Assembly: GCF_030816195.1 (NCBI RefSeq) | Contig: NZ_JAUSXS010000001.1 | Location: forward strand, 310,001-374,000 | Direction of reading: 5' to 3' | DNA length: 64,000 nt | From: Pseudomonas sp. W4I3 | GTDB lineage: Bacteria > Pseudomonadota > Gammaproteobacteria > Pseudomonadales > Pseudomonadaceae | Shown: positions 8,150 to 17,938 of the stretch, piece after piece | Numbering within the stretch: the first letter of the stretch is position 1 | How the letters are laid out: each line of letters begins with the position of its first letter | Notes under the pieces: generated by a model | Database searches by the model: none | What the model was told of the DNA's origin: nothing | What the model saw: the letters and a program-made list of their open reading frames with translations, nothing else | Position numbers and translations under genes: made by a program

Positions 8150-8788
8150 ATGAGCACCACCATCGCCGGCATCAAGATCCCCGACAGCGCCCTGGCCAGG
8201 GCCACCACGGAATATATCCGCGACATCGAGTCCGACCTGCTCTACCACCATTCCCGCCGGGTATTCCTGTTCGGTGCATTGAGCGGCGAGCGCAAGCAGT
8301 TGGCGTACAACCCCGAGTTGCTGTACGTCGGCGCGATGTTCCACGACCTGGGCCTGGTGGAAGGCCACCGCAGCGACAACGAGCGCTTCGAAGTGGACGG
8401 CGCCAACGCGGCGGCGGCCTTCCTCAAGCCTTATGGGCTCAGTGATGACGATATAGAACAGGTGTGGCTGTCGATTGCCCTGCACACCACACCGGGTGTG
8501 CCGCAGCATCTGCGCCCGACCGTGGCGCTGGTGACAGCAGGGGTGGAAATGGACGTGCTGGGCATGGACTACGCCGCCTTCAGCAGCGTGCAGCGCGAGG
8601 CTGTGGTGCATGCGCATCCACGGGGCGAGGGGTTCAAGGAGTGCATCATCTGCGCCTTCGCCGACGGCTTGCGCCATCGCCCGCAGACTACGTTTGGCAA
8701 CGTGAAGACCGATGTGCTGGTGGATCAGGAGCCGGGGTTCAAGCCGATGAACTTTGTGGAGGTGATTCGTACCTCACCCTGGACTTGA
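8150..8788 (+). CDS. HD-domain protein resembling cyanamide hydratase
   Basis: A 212-residue HD-superfamily metal hydrolase. The order of motifs YHHSRRVFLFGAL (first His), LLYVGAMFHDLGL (HD), ERFEVDGANAAAAFLKPYG and WLSIALHTT (later His) follows the cyanamide hydratase (Ddi2-like) subgroup rather than nucleotide phosphohydrolases. The substrate in bacteria is unknown. The ATG at 8150 has the strong Shine-Dalgarno AGAGGAGAG; the frame opens earlier, but the upstream stretch is intergenic in character. It is divergent from a GlxA-type regulator, the usual arrangement for a regulator and its single target. Confidence 0.78.
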   Translation: MSTTIAGIKIPDSALARATTEYIRDIESDLLYHHSRRVFLFGALSGERKQLAYNPELLYVGAMFHDLGLVEGHRSDNERFEVDGANAAAAFLKPYGLSDDDIEQVWLSIALHTTPGVPQHLRPTVALVTAGVEMDVLGMDYAAFSSVQREAVVHAHPRGEGFKECIICAFADGLRHRPQTTFGNVKTDVLVDQEPGFKPMNFVEVIRTSPWT

Positions 8789-8800
8789 AATGCAATCAAC

Positions 8801-8889
8801 TGTGGGAGGGGGCTTGCTCCCGATGGCGGTGTGTCAGTATCAGCTGTGCTGAATGACACACTGCTATCGGGGCAAGCCCCCTCCCACAT
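8801..8889. repeat. REP doublet (REPIN)
   Basis: TGTGGGAGGGGGCTTGCTCC and its inverted copy (one arm reads GGGGCAAGCCCCCTCCCACA) face each other. It lies between the 3' ends of the convergent HD-domain gene and spuH and could terminate both. Confidence 0.9.
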
Positions 8890-8906
8890 TTGGACCTCAC
8901 CAGGCT

Positions 8907-9791
8907 TCAGACCGGCGCAGGCGCCCGGCGCTTGTCCGGCTGCTGCCAGCCATCGGCAGCGGCTTCTTCGATGGCTTGCTGAATGGCCTTCTTGCGATGC
9001 TCCTCGGCCCGACGGCTGAAGAACCACACCAGGAAGGTCACCAGCGACACCGCCAGCAGAATCAGGCTGGCCACCGCGTTGATCTCAGGTTTAACCCCAA
9101 GGCGCACAGCGGAGAACACTTCCATCGGCAAGGTGGTCGAGCCCGGGCCGGACACGAAGCTGGCCAGTACCAGGTCATCCAGCGACAGCGCGAAGGACAT
9201 CATGCCGCCCGCCGCCAGGGAGGGCGCGATCATCGGGATGGTGATCAAGAAGAACACCTTCCACGGCCGCGCTCCCAGGTCCATCGCCGCTTCTTCGATC
9301 GACAGGTCCAGCTCACGCAAGCGTGCCGACACCACCACCGCCACGTACGCCGCACAGAAGGTGGTATGGGCGATCCAGATGGTGACGATGCCACGTTCCT
9401 GGGGCCAACCGATCATCTGCGCCATGGCCACGAACAGCAGCAACAGCGACAGACCGGTGATCACTTCCGGCATCACCAACGGCGCCGTGACCAGGCCGCC
9501 GAACAGGGTGCGTCCCTTGAACTGGCTGATGCGCGTCAGCACGAATGCCGCCAGCGTACCCAGCGCCACTGCGGCCACCGCCGTGTAGCAGGCAATTTCC
9601 AGGGAACGCGCCACCGAGCCCATCAACTGGGTGTTGTCCAGCAGACCCACGTACCACTTGATCGACCAACCGCCCCACACCGTCACCAGTTTGGATTCGT
9701 TGAACGAGTAGATCACCAGAATCAGCATCGGCAGGTAGATGAACAGCAACCCCACCACCAGCATGAAGCTTGAAAAGCTGAAGCGCTTCAT
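8907..9791 (-). CDS. spuH: Polyamine ABC transporter permease SpuH (PotI-type)
   Basis: A 294-residue inner-membrane protein with about six membrane segments, beginning FMLVVGLLFIYLPMLILVIY. The cytoplasmic EAA loop, which docks to the ATPase, reads EEAAMDLGARPWKVFFLITIP. It pairs with SpuG to form the channel for putrescine/spermidine. Its start overlaps the spuG stop by 4 bases (ATGA), so translation is coupled. It is the last gene of spuDEFGH. Confidence 0.93.
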   Translation of the reverse strand: MKRFSFSSFMLVVGLLFIYLPMLILVIYSFNESKLVTVWGGWSIKWYVGLLDNTQLMGSVARSLEIACYTAVAAVALGTLAAFVLTRISQFKGRTLFGGLVTAPLVMPEVITGLSLLLLFVAMAQMIGWPQERGIVTIWIAHTTFCAAYVAVVVSARLRELDLSIEEAAMDLGARPWKVFFLITIPMIAPSLAAGGMMSFALSLDDLVLASFVSGPGSTTLPMEVFSAVRLGVKPEINAVASLILLAVSLVTFLVWFFSRRAEEHRKKAIQQAIEEAAADGWQQPDKRRAPAPV

Positions 9792-10708
9792 ATCTTGCCC
9801 TCCAACTCTTTGGCTTGGCTGCGGTTGAACAGGATGATCGGCACGATCAGGATCGCCAGCATCACCACGGCCAATGCGGAGGCCACCGGCCAGTCACGGT
9901 TGTTGAAGAATTCCTGCCACAGCACCTTACCGATCATCAGGGTTTCCGGGCCGCCGAGCAGTTCAGGAATCACGAACTCGCCCACCACCGGGATAAACAC
10001 CAGCATGCAGCCGGCGATGATGCCGTTCTTGGACAACGGCACGGTGATCTTCCAGAAGCTGTTGAAGGTGCTCGAGCCCAAGTCCGATGCCGCTTCCAGC
10101 AGGCTCTGATCATGCTTCACCAGGTTGGCGTACAGCGGCAGGATCATGAACGGCAGGTACGAATAGACCACGCCGATGTATACCGCGATGTTGGTGTTGA
10201 GAATCTGCAGCGGTTCGTTGATCAGCCCCATGGACATCAGGAAGCCGTTGAGCAAGCCGTTGTTGCTGAGGATGCCCATCCACGCATAGACGCGGATCAG
10301 GATCGCGGTCCAGGTCGGCATCATGATCAGCAGCACCAGCACCGTTTGCATTTCCTTGCGCGCGGTGGCGATGGCGTAGGCCATCGGGTAGCCGATCAGC
10401 AGGCACAGCAGCGTGCTGAAAAAGGCCATCTTCAGCGAGCCCAGGTACGCGGCGATGTAGAGCTCATCGCCCGCCAGCAGGCTGTAGTTGGCCAGGTTGA
10501 GCACCACTTGCAGCTTCTGCTCAACGTAGGTGTAGATCTCGGTGTAGGGCGGGATCGCCACATCGGCTTCGGCAAAGCTGATTTTCAATACGATGAAAAA
10601 CGGCAATGCGAAAAACAGGAACAGCCACAGGAAGGGAATCCCGATGACCACCTGCTTGCCACTGGGCACGATGCGATCCAAGCGCCGCTTGAATTTCTTC
10701 ATGTTCAT
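9788..10708 (-). CDS. spuG: Polyamine ABC transporter permease SpuG (PotH-type)
   Basis: A 306-residue membrane protein. Membrane segments include IPFLWLFLFFALPFFIVLKI and several in the AFFSTLLCLLIGYPMAYAIA region; the EAA loop is LEAASDLGSSTFNSFWKITV. The ATG at 10708 overlaps the stop codon of spuF as ATGA, which decides the start over the upstream in-frame candidates. It forms the heterodimeric translocation channel with SpuH. Confidence 0.93.
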   Translation of the reverse strand: MNMKKFKRRLDRIVPSGKQVVIGIPFLWLFLFFALPFFIVLKISFAEADVAIPPYTEIYTYVEQKLQVVLNLANYSLLAGDELYIAAYLGSLKMAFFSTLLCLLIGYPMAYAIATARKEMQTVLVLLIMMPTWTAILIRVYAWMGILSNNGLLNGFLMSMGLINEPLQILNTNIAVYIGVVYSYLPFMILPLYANLVKHDQSLLEAASDLGSSTFNSFWKITVPLSKNGIIAGCMLVFIPVVGEFVIPELLGGPETLMIGKVLWQEFFNNRDWPVASALAVVMLAILIVPIILFNRSQAKELEGKI

Positions 10709-11847
10709 GAGCGAAGTACCACGCCGCTGTCGTCTTCCCACCATACGTACACCTGGTCACCCCAGGTTGGGCGCTGGCCACGACGTTCGGCGTTGGCCAC
10801 GAAGGACTGCACCAGCTTGCCGCTCGGCAGCTCCACGTAGAACACCGAGTGGCCGCCCAGGTAGGCAATGTCGTGCACCTTGCCGCTGGACCAGTTGTGC
10901 TCGCAGGTCGGCATTTGGGTGGTGACCAGCAGTTTTTCCGGGCGGATGGCGTAGGTCACCGACTTGTCTTCCACCGAAGTGGCAATGCCGTAGCCCACGT
11001 AGATGTCGCGGTCCAGGTCCGGGCACTTGAGCACGGCGTGGCCTTCGGCGTCGTCCACCACTTGGGTGTCGAAGATATTGACGTTGCCGATGAACTCACA
11101 CACCAGGCGGCTGGTAGGCGTTTCGTAGATGTCGATCGGGCTGCCGATCTGGGCGATCCAACCCAGGTGCATGATCGCGATGCGCTCGGCCATGGTCATG
11201 GCCTCTTCCTGATCGTGGGTCACCATCACACAGGTCACGCCCACACGTTCGATGATCTCGACCAGCTCCAGCTGCATCTGCGAGCGCAGCTTTTTGTCGA
11301 GGGCGCCCATCGGTTCATCGAGCAGCAGCAGTTTCGGACGCTTGGCCAGAGAACGGGCTAATGCCACACGCTGGCGCTGGCCGCCGGACAGCTGATGCGG
11401 CTTACGCTTGGCGTACTGGCTCATCTGCACCAGCTTGAGCATCTCGGCCACGCGGGCGTCGACTTCCGCCTTGGGAATCTTGTCCTGCTGCAGGCCGAAG
11501 GCGATGTTCTGCGCCACGGTCATGTGCGGGAACAAGGCGTAGGACTGGAACATCATGTTGATCGGCCGCTCATAGGGCGGCATGTCGGTGATGTCCACGC
11601 CATCCAGGTAGATGCGGCCTTCAGTCGGGCGTTCGAAGCCTGCGAGCATGCGCAGCAGGGTGGACTTGCCCGAACCCGAACCGCCGAGCAAGGCGAAGAT
11701 CTCGCCTTTCTTGATTTCCAGGGACACATCGTCCACCGCAATCGTCTCGTCGAACTTCTTCGTGACCCGGTCGATTTTGACCAGCACCTTTTTCGGTGTC
11801 TGGTCGCCCTCGAGGGCTTTCTTATAGGCGCCGGAGGCAACTGCCAT
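10705..11847 (-). CDS. spuF: Polyamine ABC transporter ATP-binding protein SpuF (PotA/PotG-type)
   Basis: A 380-residue ATPase. Walker A is LLGGSGSGKSTLLRM, the Q-loop FQSYALFPHMTV, the signature QLSGGQRQRVALARSLA and Walker B LLLLDEPMGALD; the H-loop is VMVTHDQEEAM. The C-terminal third is a TOBE/OB domain (YAIRPEKLLV) typical of the CUT1-like polyamine group. It energises import through SpuG/SpuH. It is separated from spuE by 65 bases and co-directional. Confidence 0.95.
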   Translation of the reverse strand: MAVASGAYKKALEGDQTPKKVLVKIDRVTKKFDETIAVDDVSLEIKKGEIFALLGGSGSGKSTLLRMLAGFERPTEGRIYLDGVDITDMPPYERPINMMFQSYALFPHMTVAQNIAFGLQQDKIPKAEVDARVAEMLKLVQMSQYAKRKPHQLSGGQRQRVALARSLAKRPKLLLLDEPMGALDKKLRSQMQLELVEIIERVGVTCVMVTHDQEEAMTMAERIAIMHLGWIAQIGSPIDIYETPTSRLVCEFIGNVNIFDTQVVDDAEGHAVLKCPDLDRDIYVGYGIATSVEDKSVTYAIRPEKLLVTTQMPTCEHNWSSGKVHDIAYLGGHSVFYVELPSGKLVQSFVANAERRGQRPTWGDQVYVWWEDDSGVVLRS

Positions 11848-11912
11848 TTACGAAACTCCCAAAAAAAAGAGTGCAGTCCACCTGATGCAGGCGAACCTTG
11901 ATAGTTTGAGCC

Positions 11913-13019
<1,107 letters not shown>

Positions 13020-13134
13020 TTAAATAGTTGGGCCCAAAGTTGTTGCCCGGCAACAAAACCGGCGCGCAACTTACCCTCGATAAACCGATCCGGCAAAACT
13101 TTCTGTCATTTATTTTCTGTACGGCTGCCGCTCT

Positions 13135-13250
13135 TTGTAGGAGCGAGGCGGGCGGCTAGCCCTTGCTCGCGAAGAACTCACAGGCAACGCGGGCGACCAG
13201 AGGCGCTGCGTTATCGTTGACGATTTTCGCGAGCAAGCTCGCTCCTACAG
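13135..13250. repeat. REP doublet of a second family (TGTAGGAGCGAG type)
   Basis: TTGTAGGAGCGAGGCGGGC, then TTGCTCGCGAA, and on the other side TTTTCGCGAGCAAGCTCGCT with CCTACA face each other. This is the second common fluorescent-pseudomonad REP type, distinct from the GTGGGAGGGGG family, and the only copy in the window. It lies inside the spu transport operon, between spuD and spuE. Confidence 0.85.
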
Positions 13251-13260
13251 GTTTTAAGGC

Positions 13261-14370
13261 TTATTTACCGGACTTGATTTTAGTCCAGCTGCGCGTCATT
13301 TCACGCTGGGTTGCCGCCGGCAAGTCGGCAATCGCGTAGAGCTTGGCCTGCACTTCGGCCGACGGGTAGATGCCCGGGTCGCTGGTGATGTCTTTGTCGA
13401 CCAGCGCAGTGGCTTTCTCGTTGCCGTTCGGGAAACGCACGCTGTTAGTGATCGACGCCATTACTTCCGGCTTGAGCAGGTAGTTCATGAAGGTGTAGGC
13501 GGCCTCGACGTTTTCAGCGTCTTTCGGAATGGCGACCATGTCGAAGAAGCTGCCAGCACCTTCTTTCGGAATGTCGTAGGCCACTTTGACTTTGCCACCG
13601 GCTTCAGCCGCGCGGGACTTGGCCTGCTGGATGTCACCCGAGTAACCCACGGCTACGCAGATGTTGCCGTTGGCCAGGTCAGAGATGTACTTGGACGAGT
13701 GGAAGTAGCCAATCGAAGGACGGATTTTCAGGAACAGGTCTTCGGCCTGCTTGAGGTCGGCCTTCTTCTGGGTGTCGGTCGGCAGGCCCAGGTAATGCAG
13801 CGCGATCGGCAGCATTTCGGTCGGCGAGTCGAGGAAGCTCACGCCGCAGCTTTTCAGCTTGGCGATGTTTTCCGGCTTGAGCAGCACGTCCCAGGACTCG
13901 ATCTTGTCCACGCCCAGCGCGGCCTTGACCTTCTCCGGGTTGTAACCGATGCCAATCGAGCCCCACATGTACGGGAACGCGTGCTTGTTGTCCGGGTCGC
14001 TGATCGACACGGCCTTAAGCAGGGATTTGTTCAGGTTGCTGTAGTTAGGCAGCTTGGAGGTGTCCAGCTCCTGGTAGACGCCGGCCTTGATCTGCTTGGC
14101 GAGGAAGTTGTTCGACGGCACGACGATGTCGTAGCCGGACTTGCCCGCCAGCAACTTGGCTTCCAGGGTCTCGTTGCTGTCGAACACGTCGTACACCACC
14201 TTGATGCCCGACTCTTTTTCAAAGTTGGCGATGGTGTCCGGTGCAATGTAGTCGGACCAGTTGTACACATGCAGCACTTTATCGTCGGCCTGGGCCGCGC
14301 CCGCCATTGCGCCCATCAGGGACAAGGCGAGGAGGGTCTTGCCAGCGTTCTTCAAACCTAATGCCTTCAT
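13261..14370 (-). CDS. spuD: Periplasmic polyamine-binding protein SpuD (putrescine-type)
   Basis: A 369-residue binding protein with a signal peptide ending in AGAAQA. It shares [37 protein letters not shown] and [19 protein letters not shown] with its neighbour SpuE. The order spuC-spuD-spuE-spuFGH identifies this one as the putrescine receptor by synteny. It lies 177 bases downstream of the spuC stop, a gap large enough for a promoter. Confidence 0.87.
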   Translation of the reverse strand: MKALGLKNAGKTLLALSLMGAMAGAAQADDKVLHVYNWSDYIAPDTIANFEKESGIKVVYDVFDSNETLEAKLLAGKSGYDIVVPSNNFLAKQIKAGVYQELDTSKLPNYSNLNKSLLKAVSISDPDNKHAFPYMWGSIGIGYNPEKVKAALGVDKIESWDVLLKPENIAKLKSCGVSFLDSPTEMLPIALHYLGLPTDTQKKADLKQAEDLFLKIRPSIGYFHSSKYISDLANGNICVAVGYSGDIQQAKSRAAEAGGKVKVAYDIPKEGAGSFFDMVAIPKDAENVEAAYTFMNYLLKPEVMASITNSVRFPNGNEKATALVDKDITSDPGIYPSAEVQAKLYAIADLPAATQREMTRSWTKIKSGK

Positions 14371-14547
14371 TTAGTGATGCTCCGATTTTTCTTTTTTGGG
14401 CCGCAAGTTGTAGGTGTTTCGGGCCCAGCCAAAGGGCAACAAAACAGGACGACAGTCTGGCAAGTTCGGGGGCCCGCTTTCAACCGGCCCCCACATTTAT
14501 CTACACAGTCGCAGCCACCGAAAGCCGCTGCGCACTGAGCCTAGCAC

Positions 14548-15912
14548 TTAGCCCTGCAATGCCGCCAAAGTCAGGTCCAGGCACTGGCGGGCCTTGGACA
14601 CCAGTTCGTCGATTTCTGCCTGGCTGATCACCAGCGGCGGCGAAATGATCATGGTGTCGCCCACGGCGCGCATGATCAGGCCATTCTCGAAGCAGAACGT
14701 GCGGCAGATCATGCCGGCGCCCTTCCCTTCGTAACGCTTGCGCGTGGCCTTGTCCTGCACCAGCTCGATCGCACCGAGCATGCCCACACCGCGTACTTCA
14801 CCCACCAGCGGATGGTCCGCCAGTTCCCGCAGACGTTTCTGCAAATACGGTGCCGTTTCGTCGTGTACACGGCTAACGATTTTTTCTTCGCGCAGGATGC
14901 GGATGTTTTCCAGGGCCACCGCTGCTGCCACCGGGTGCCCGGAGTAGGTGAAACCGTGGTTGAAATCGCCGCCTTCGTTGAGCACAGCCACCACTTCGTC
15001 GCGCACGATCAGGCCGCCCATGGGCACGTAGCCCGAGGTCAGGCCCTTGGCGATGGTCATCATGTGTGGCTTGAGGTCGTAGAAGTCGCTGCCGAACCAC
15101 TCGCCGGTACGGCCGAAACCGCAGATCACTTCGTCGGCGACAAACAGGATGTCGTACTTGGCGAGGATTTCCTTGATGCGCGGCCAGTAGCTGTCGGGCG
15201 GCACGATCACACCACCCGCGCCCTGGATCGGCTCGGCAATAAAGGCACCGACGTTGTCCACGCCCAGTTCCAGGATCTTCTCTTCCAGCTGGTTGGCGGC
15301 CCAGACACCGAATTCTTCGGGGCTCATGTCGCCGCCTTCGCCAAACCAGTAAGGCTGGGCGATGTGGGTGATGCCCGGAATCGGCAAATCGCCCTGCTCG
15401 TGCATATAGGTCATGCCGCCCAGGCTGGCGCCGGCCACGGTGGAGCCGTGGTAGCCATTCTTGCGGCTGATGATGGTTTTCTTGTTCGGCTGGCCTTTGA
15501 TCGCCCAGTAGTGGCGGACCATGCGCAACATGGTGTCGTTGCCTTCGGAGCCGGAACCGGTGAAGAACACGTGGTTCATGCCAGCGGGTGCGACGTCGGA
15601 AATGACTTTGGCCAGTTCGAGTACCGGCGGGTGAGCGGTCTGGAAGAACAGGTTGTAGTACGGCAGTTCTTTCATCTGCTTGGCGGCGGCGTCAGCCAGT
15701 TCATCGCGACCGTAACCGATCGCCACGCACCACAGGCCGGCCATGCCGTCGAGGATCTTGTTGCCTTCGCTGTCCCACAAGTAAACGCCGTGGGCTTTGG
15801 TGATGATCCTTGGGCCTTTCTCTTTCAATTGCTTGAAATCGCTGAACGGCGCCAGGTGGTGATCATTGCTCAAGGCTTGCCATTCACGGGTTTGCGGGTT
15901 GTTGCTGGACAT
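14548..15912 (-). CDS. spuC: Polyamine (putrescine):pyruvate aminotransferase SpuC
   Basis: A 454-residue class III aminotransferase. The PLP lysine sits in MMTIAKGLTSGYVPMGG and the cofactor aspartate in FVADEVICGFGRTG. GSGSEGNDTMLRMVRHYW and NGYHGSTVAGASLGGM are further family signatures. It converts putrescine (and related amines) to the aminoaldehyde, the transaminase branch of polyamine catabolism. It lies downstream of the gamma-glutamylpolyamine synthetase gene and is probably co-transcribed with it. Confidence 0.92.
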   Translation of the reverse strand: MSSNNPQTREWQALSNDHHLAPFSDFKQLKEKGPRIITKAHGVYLWDSEGNKILDGMAGLWCVAIGYGRDELADAAAKQMKELPYYNLFFQTAHPPVLELAKVISDVAPAGMNHVFFTGSGSEGNDTMLRMVRHYWAIKGQPNKKTIISRKNGYHGSTVAGASLGGMTYMHEQGDLPIPGITHIAQPYWFGEGGDMSPEEFGVWAANQLEEKILELGVDNVGAFIAEPIQGAGGVIVPPDSYWPRIKEILAKYDILFVADEVICGFGRTGEWFGSDFYDLKPHMMTIAKGLTSGYVPMGGLIVRDEVVAVLNEGGDFNHGFTYSGHPVAAAVALENIRILREEKIVSRVHDETAPYLQKRLRELADHPLVGEVRGVGMLGAIELVQDKATRKRYEGKGAGMICRTFCFENGLIMRAVGDTMIISPPLVISQAEIDELVSKARQCLDLTLAALQG

Positions 15913-15970
15913 ACCGATCTCCTAGACTTTTTCGGTGAGGGCGCGCCGTGTGAAAGACGCGCCCGGCGCA

Positions 15971-17329
15971 TCAGACGGCGAAGAGCAGGAATTCCCGCTC
16001 CCACGAACTGATCACGCGCTTGAAGTTTTCATGCTCGGCCCGCTTGACCGCGACATAGCCTGTGATGAATTTCTGCCCCAGGTATTTCTCGATGGTCTTG
16101 CTGTTTTCCATGCGTTCCAGCGCGTCCTCGATGGTCAACGGCAGGCGCAGATTGCGTCGCTCGTAGCCACGACCTACCACGGGGGCGCTCGGGTTATGGC
16201 CTTCGACCATGCCGATGTAGCCACACAGCAGGCTGGCGGCAATCGCCAGGTACGGGTTGGCATCGGCCCCTGGCAAGCGGTTCTCCACGCGGCGGTTCTG
16301 CGGGCCGGCATCCGGTACGCGCAGGCCCACGGTGCGGTTTTCTTCGCCCCACTCTACGTTCACCGGCGCCGAGGTGTCGGGCAGGAAGCGGCGGAATGAA
16401 TTCACGTTGGGGGCGAATAAAGGCAGCAATTCGGGGATGAACTTCTGCAGTCCGCCAATGTGGTTAAGGAACAGTTGGCTCATGGTCCCGTCTTCATTGG
16501 AGAAGACGTTCTTGCCGGTGGCGATGTCGATAATGCTCTGGTGCAGGTGCATCGCACTGCCGGGCTCGCCGGTCATCGGTTTGGCCATGAAGGTGGCAGC
16601 CACGTTGTGCTTGAGCGCGGCCTCACGCATGGTGCGCTTGAACACCAGGATCTGGTCGGCCAGGGACAGTGCATCGCCGTGACGGAAATTGATTTCCATC
16701 TGTGCGGTGCCGTCTTCGTGGATCAGCGTGTCGAGGTCCAGCTCCTGCAGTTCGCACCAGTCATAGACGTCTTCGAACAGCGGGTCGAATTCGTTGGCGG
16801 CTTCTATAGAGAACGACTGGCGACCAGTCTCAGGGCGGCCGGAGCGGCCAATCGGCGGTTGCAGCGGGAAGTCCGGGTCTTCGCAGCGTTTGGTCAGGTA
16901 GAACTCCATCTCCGGCGCCACGATGGGCTGCCAGCCGCGGTCGGCATAGAGCTTGAGGACTTTCTTGAGCACGTTGCGCGGCGACAGCTCAATCGGGTTG
17001 CCTTGCTTGTCGTAGGTGTCGTGGATCACCTGGGCGGTCGGCTCGATGGCCCAAGGCACCAGAAATACCGCGTTTTGGTCGGGGCGGCAGATCATGTCGA
17101 TGTCGGCCGGGTCGAGCAATTCGTAATAGATGTCGTCTTCGACATAGTCGCCGGTTACGGTCTGCAGCAGCACGCTTTCGGGCAGGCGCATGCCTTTTTC
17201 GGCGATGAACTTGTTGGTCGGCGAGATCTTGCCCCGGGTGATGCCGGTGAGGTCGCCAATCATGCATTCGACTTCTGTGATCTTGTGGTCTTTCAACCAA
17301 TCGGTGAGCTGGTCGAGGTTGTTACTCAT
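15971..17329 (-). CDS. spuB: Gamma-glutamylpolyamine synthetase SpuB (glutamine synthetase family)
   Basis: A 452-residue glutamine-synthetase-fold enzyme. Visible features are the N-terminal beta-grasp (CMIDDL-like CMIGDLTGITRGK), the glutamate/metal motifs PEMEFYLTKR and EDGTAQMEINFRHGD, MHLHQSI, and the C-terminal RVENRLPGADANPYLA. It ligates glutamate to a polyamine using ATP, opening the gamma-glutamyl route to GABA. ATG 17329 has AGAGG upstream; the frame runs about 20 codons further up without a good start. It is divergent from a second glutamine-synthetase-like gene. The usual hydrolase partner SpuA is not in this window. Confidence 0.87.
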   Translation of the reverse strand: MSNNLDQLTDWLKDHKITEVECMIGDLTGITRGKISPTNKFIAEKGMRLPESVLLQTVTGDYVEDDIYYELLDPADIDMICRPDQNAVFLVPWAIEPTAQVIHDTYDKQGNPIELSPRNVLKKVLKLYADRGWQPIVAPEMEFYLTKRCEDPDFPLQPPIGRSGRPETGRQSFSIEAANEFDPLFEDVYDWCELQELDLDTLIHEDGTAQMEINFRHGDALSLADQILVFKRTMREAALKHNVAATFMAKPMTGEPGSAMHLHQSIIDIATGKNVFSNEDGTMSQLFLNHIGGLQKFIPELLPLFAPNVNSFRRFLPDTSAPVNVEWGEENRTVGLRVPDAGPQNRRVENRLPGADANPYLAIAASLLCGYIGMVEGHNPSAPVVGRGYERRNLRLPLTIEDALERMENSKTIEKYLGQKFITGYVAVKRAEHENFKRVISSWEREFLLFAV

Positions 17330-17938
17330 AAATGCCTCTGGGCTGGGTTTCCTGGCATCCATTAAAAAGCCAGGCGTTGGTTGACGCAGCATCCGCGTCG
17401 TTTGTTCACTCAGGGTAGGAGCTTACCTGCCATTTGCCCAAGGGTTGCATTCCTCACGCCAAACTTGTGCAGAATCATGAGCAGCACCCCGCATCGGCGC
17501 GGCGCAGCTGCACATTCGAGACAAACAGAGGGGGAAAAAGAAGGGCGGCCCAAGCGTCAAGAATATTGGCCGGTTTGCAGGCATGCACGCTGCAAGGAGA
17601 AACGGATGACACAGCCTGACAGAAGCAGGCCAAGACGCCGGATGGCGGCAGGCGAGACATGAAGCACCCCGGTATTATTGCTGTTATGGGTTTGAATCGA
17701 GCTTAGCCTTGTTCATTTTTTTACACAACACCCCCGTAAAAAATACAACACGGCCCGCTCAAGCCTGCAGGTCCCAAGACCCTCAAACCCAAAAAACCGC
17801 CCCAAAAAGCCCCAAAAAAGGCGCCGCGGCGCTTTTTTAGGGCAAAAAAGGCCTCGCTTGACTTCGGCATGCCGTTCGGGTTGACTGAAACCAGAAAAGA
17901 TCAATGATTGATATTTTTAACAACAAAGGTGTTGCATC
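17330..17938. promoter_or_regulatory. 609-base divergent control region of spuB and spuI
   Basis: No convincing gene lies here. The right part is unusually homopolymeric (repeated GCCCC/AAAAAA) and holds a long hairpin at 17809-17843. A TTGACT at 17881-17886 is a candidate -35 for the rightward gene, with only a weak -10 (AATGAT) 17 bases later. AAAGG at about 17925 serves as that gene's ribosome-binding site. No regulator gene is adjacent. Confidence 0.5.
17809..17843. terminator. Strong bidirectional hairpin in the spuB-spuI gap
   Basis: GCCCC-AAAAAA-GGCGC, then CGCG, then GCGC-TTTTTT-AGGGC makes a long stem with a 12-base GC palindrome (GCGCCGCGGCGC) at its tip and A/T runs on its shoulders. 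It has the form of a bidirectional intrinsic terminator, although it sits upstream of both flanking genes. It would end a leader RNA or an unannotated small RNA from either side. Confidence 0.55.

Noticed and set aside
17381..17662. Small open frame in the spuB-spuI gap
   Set aside because: No ribosome-binding site, composition rich in Arg and Gly, and no recognisable domain; treated as non-coding.
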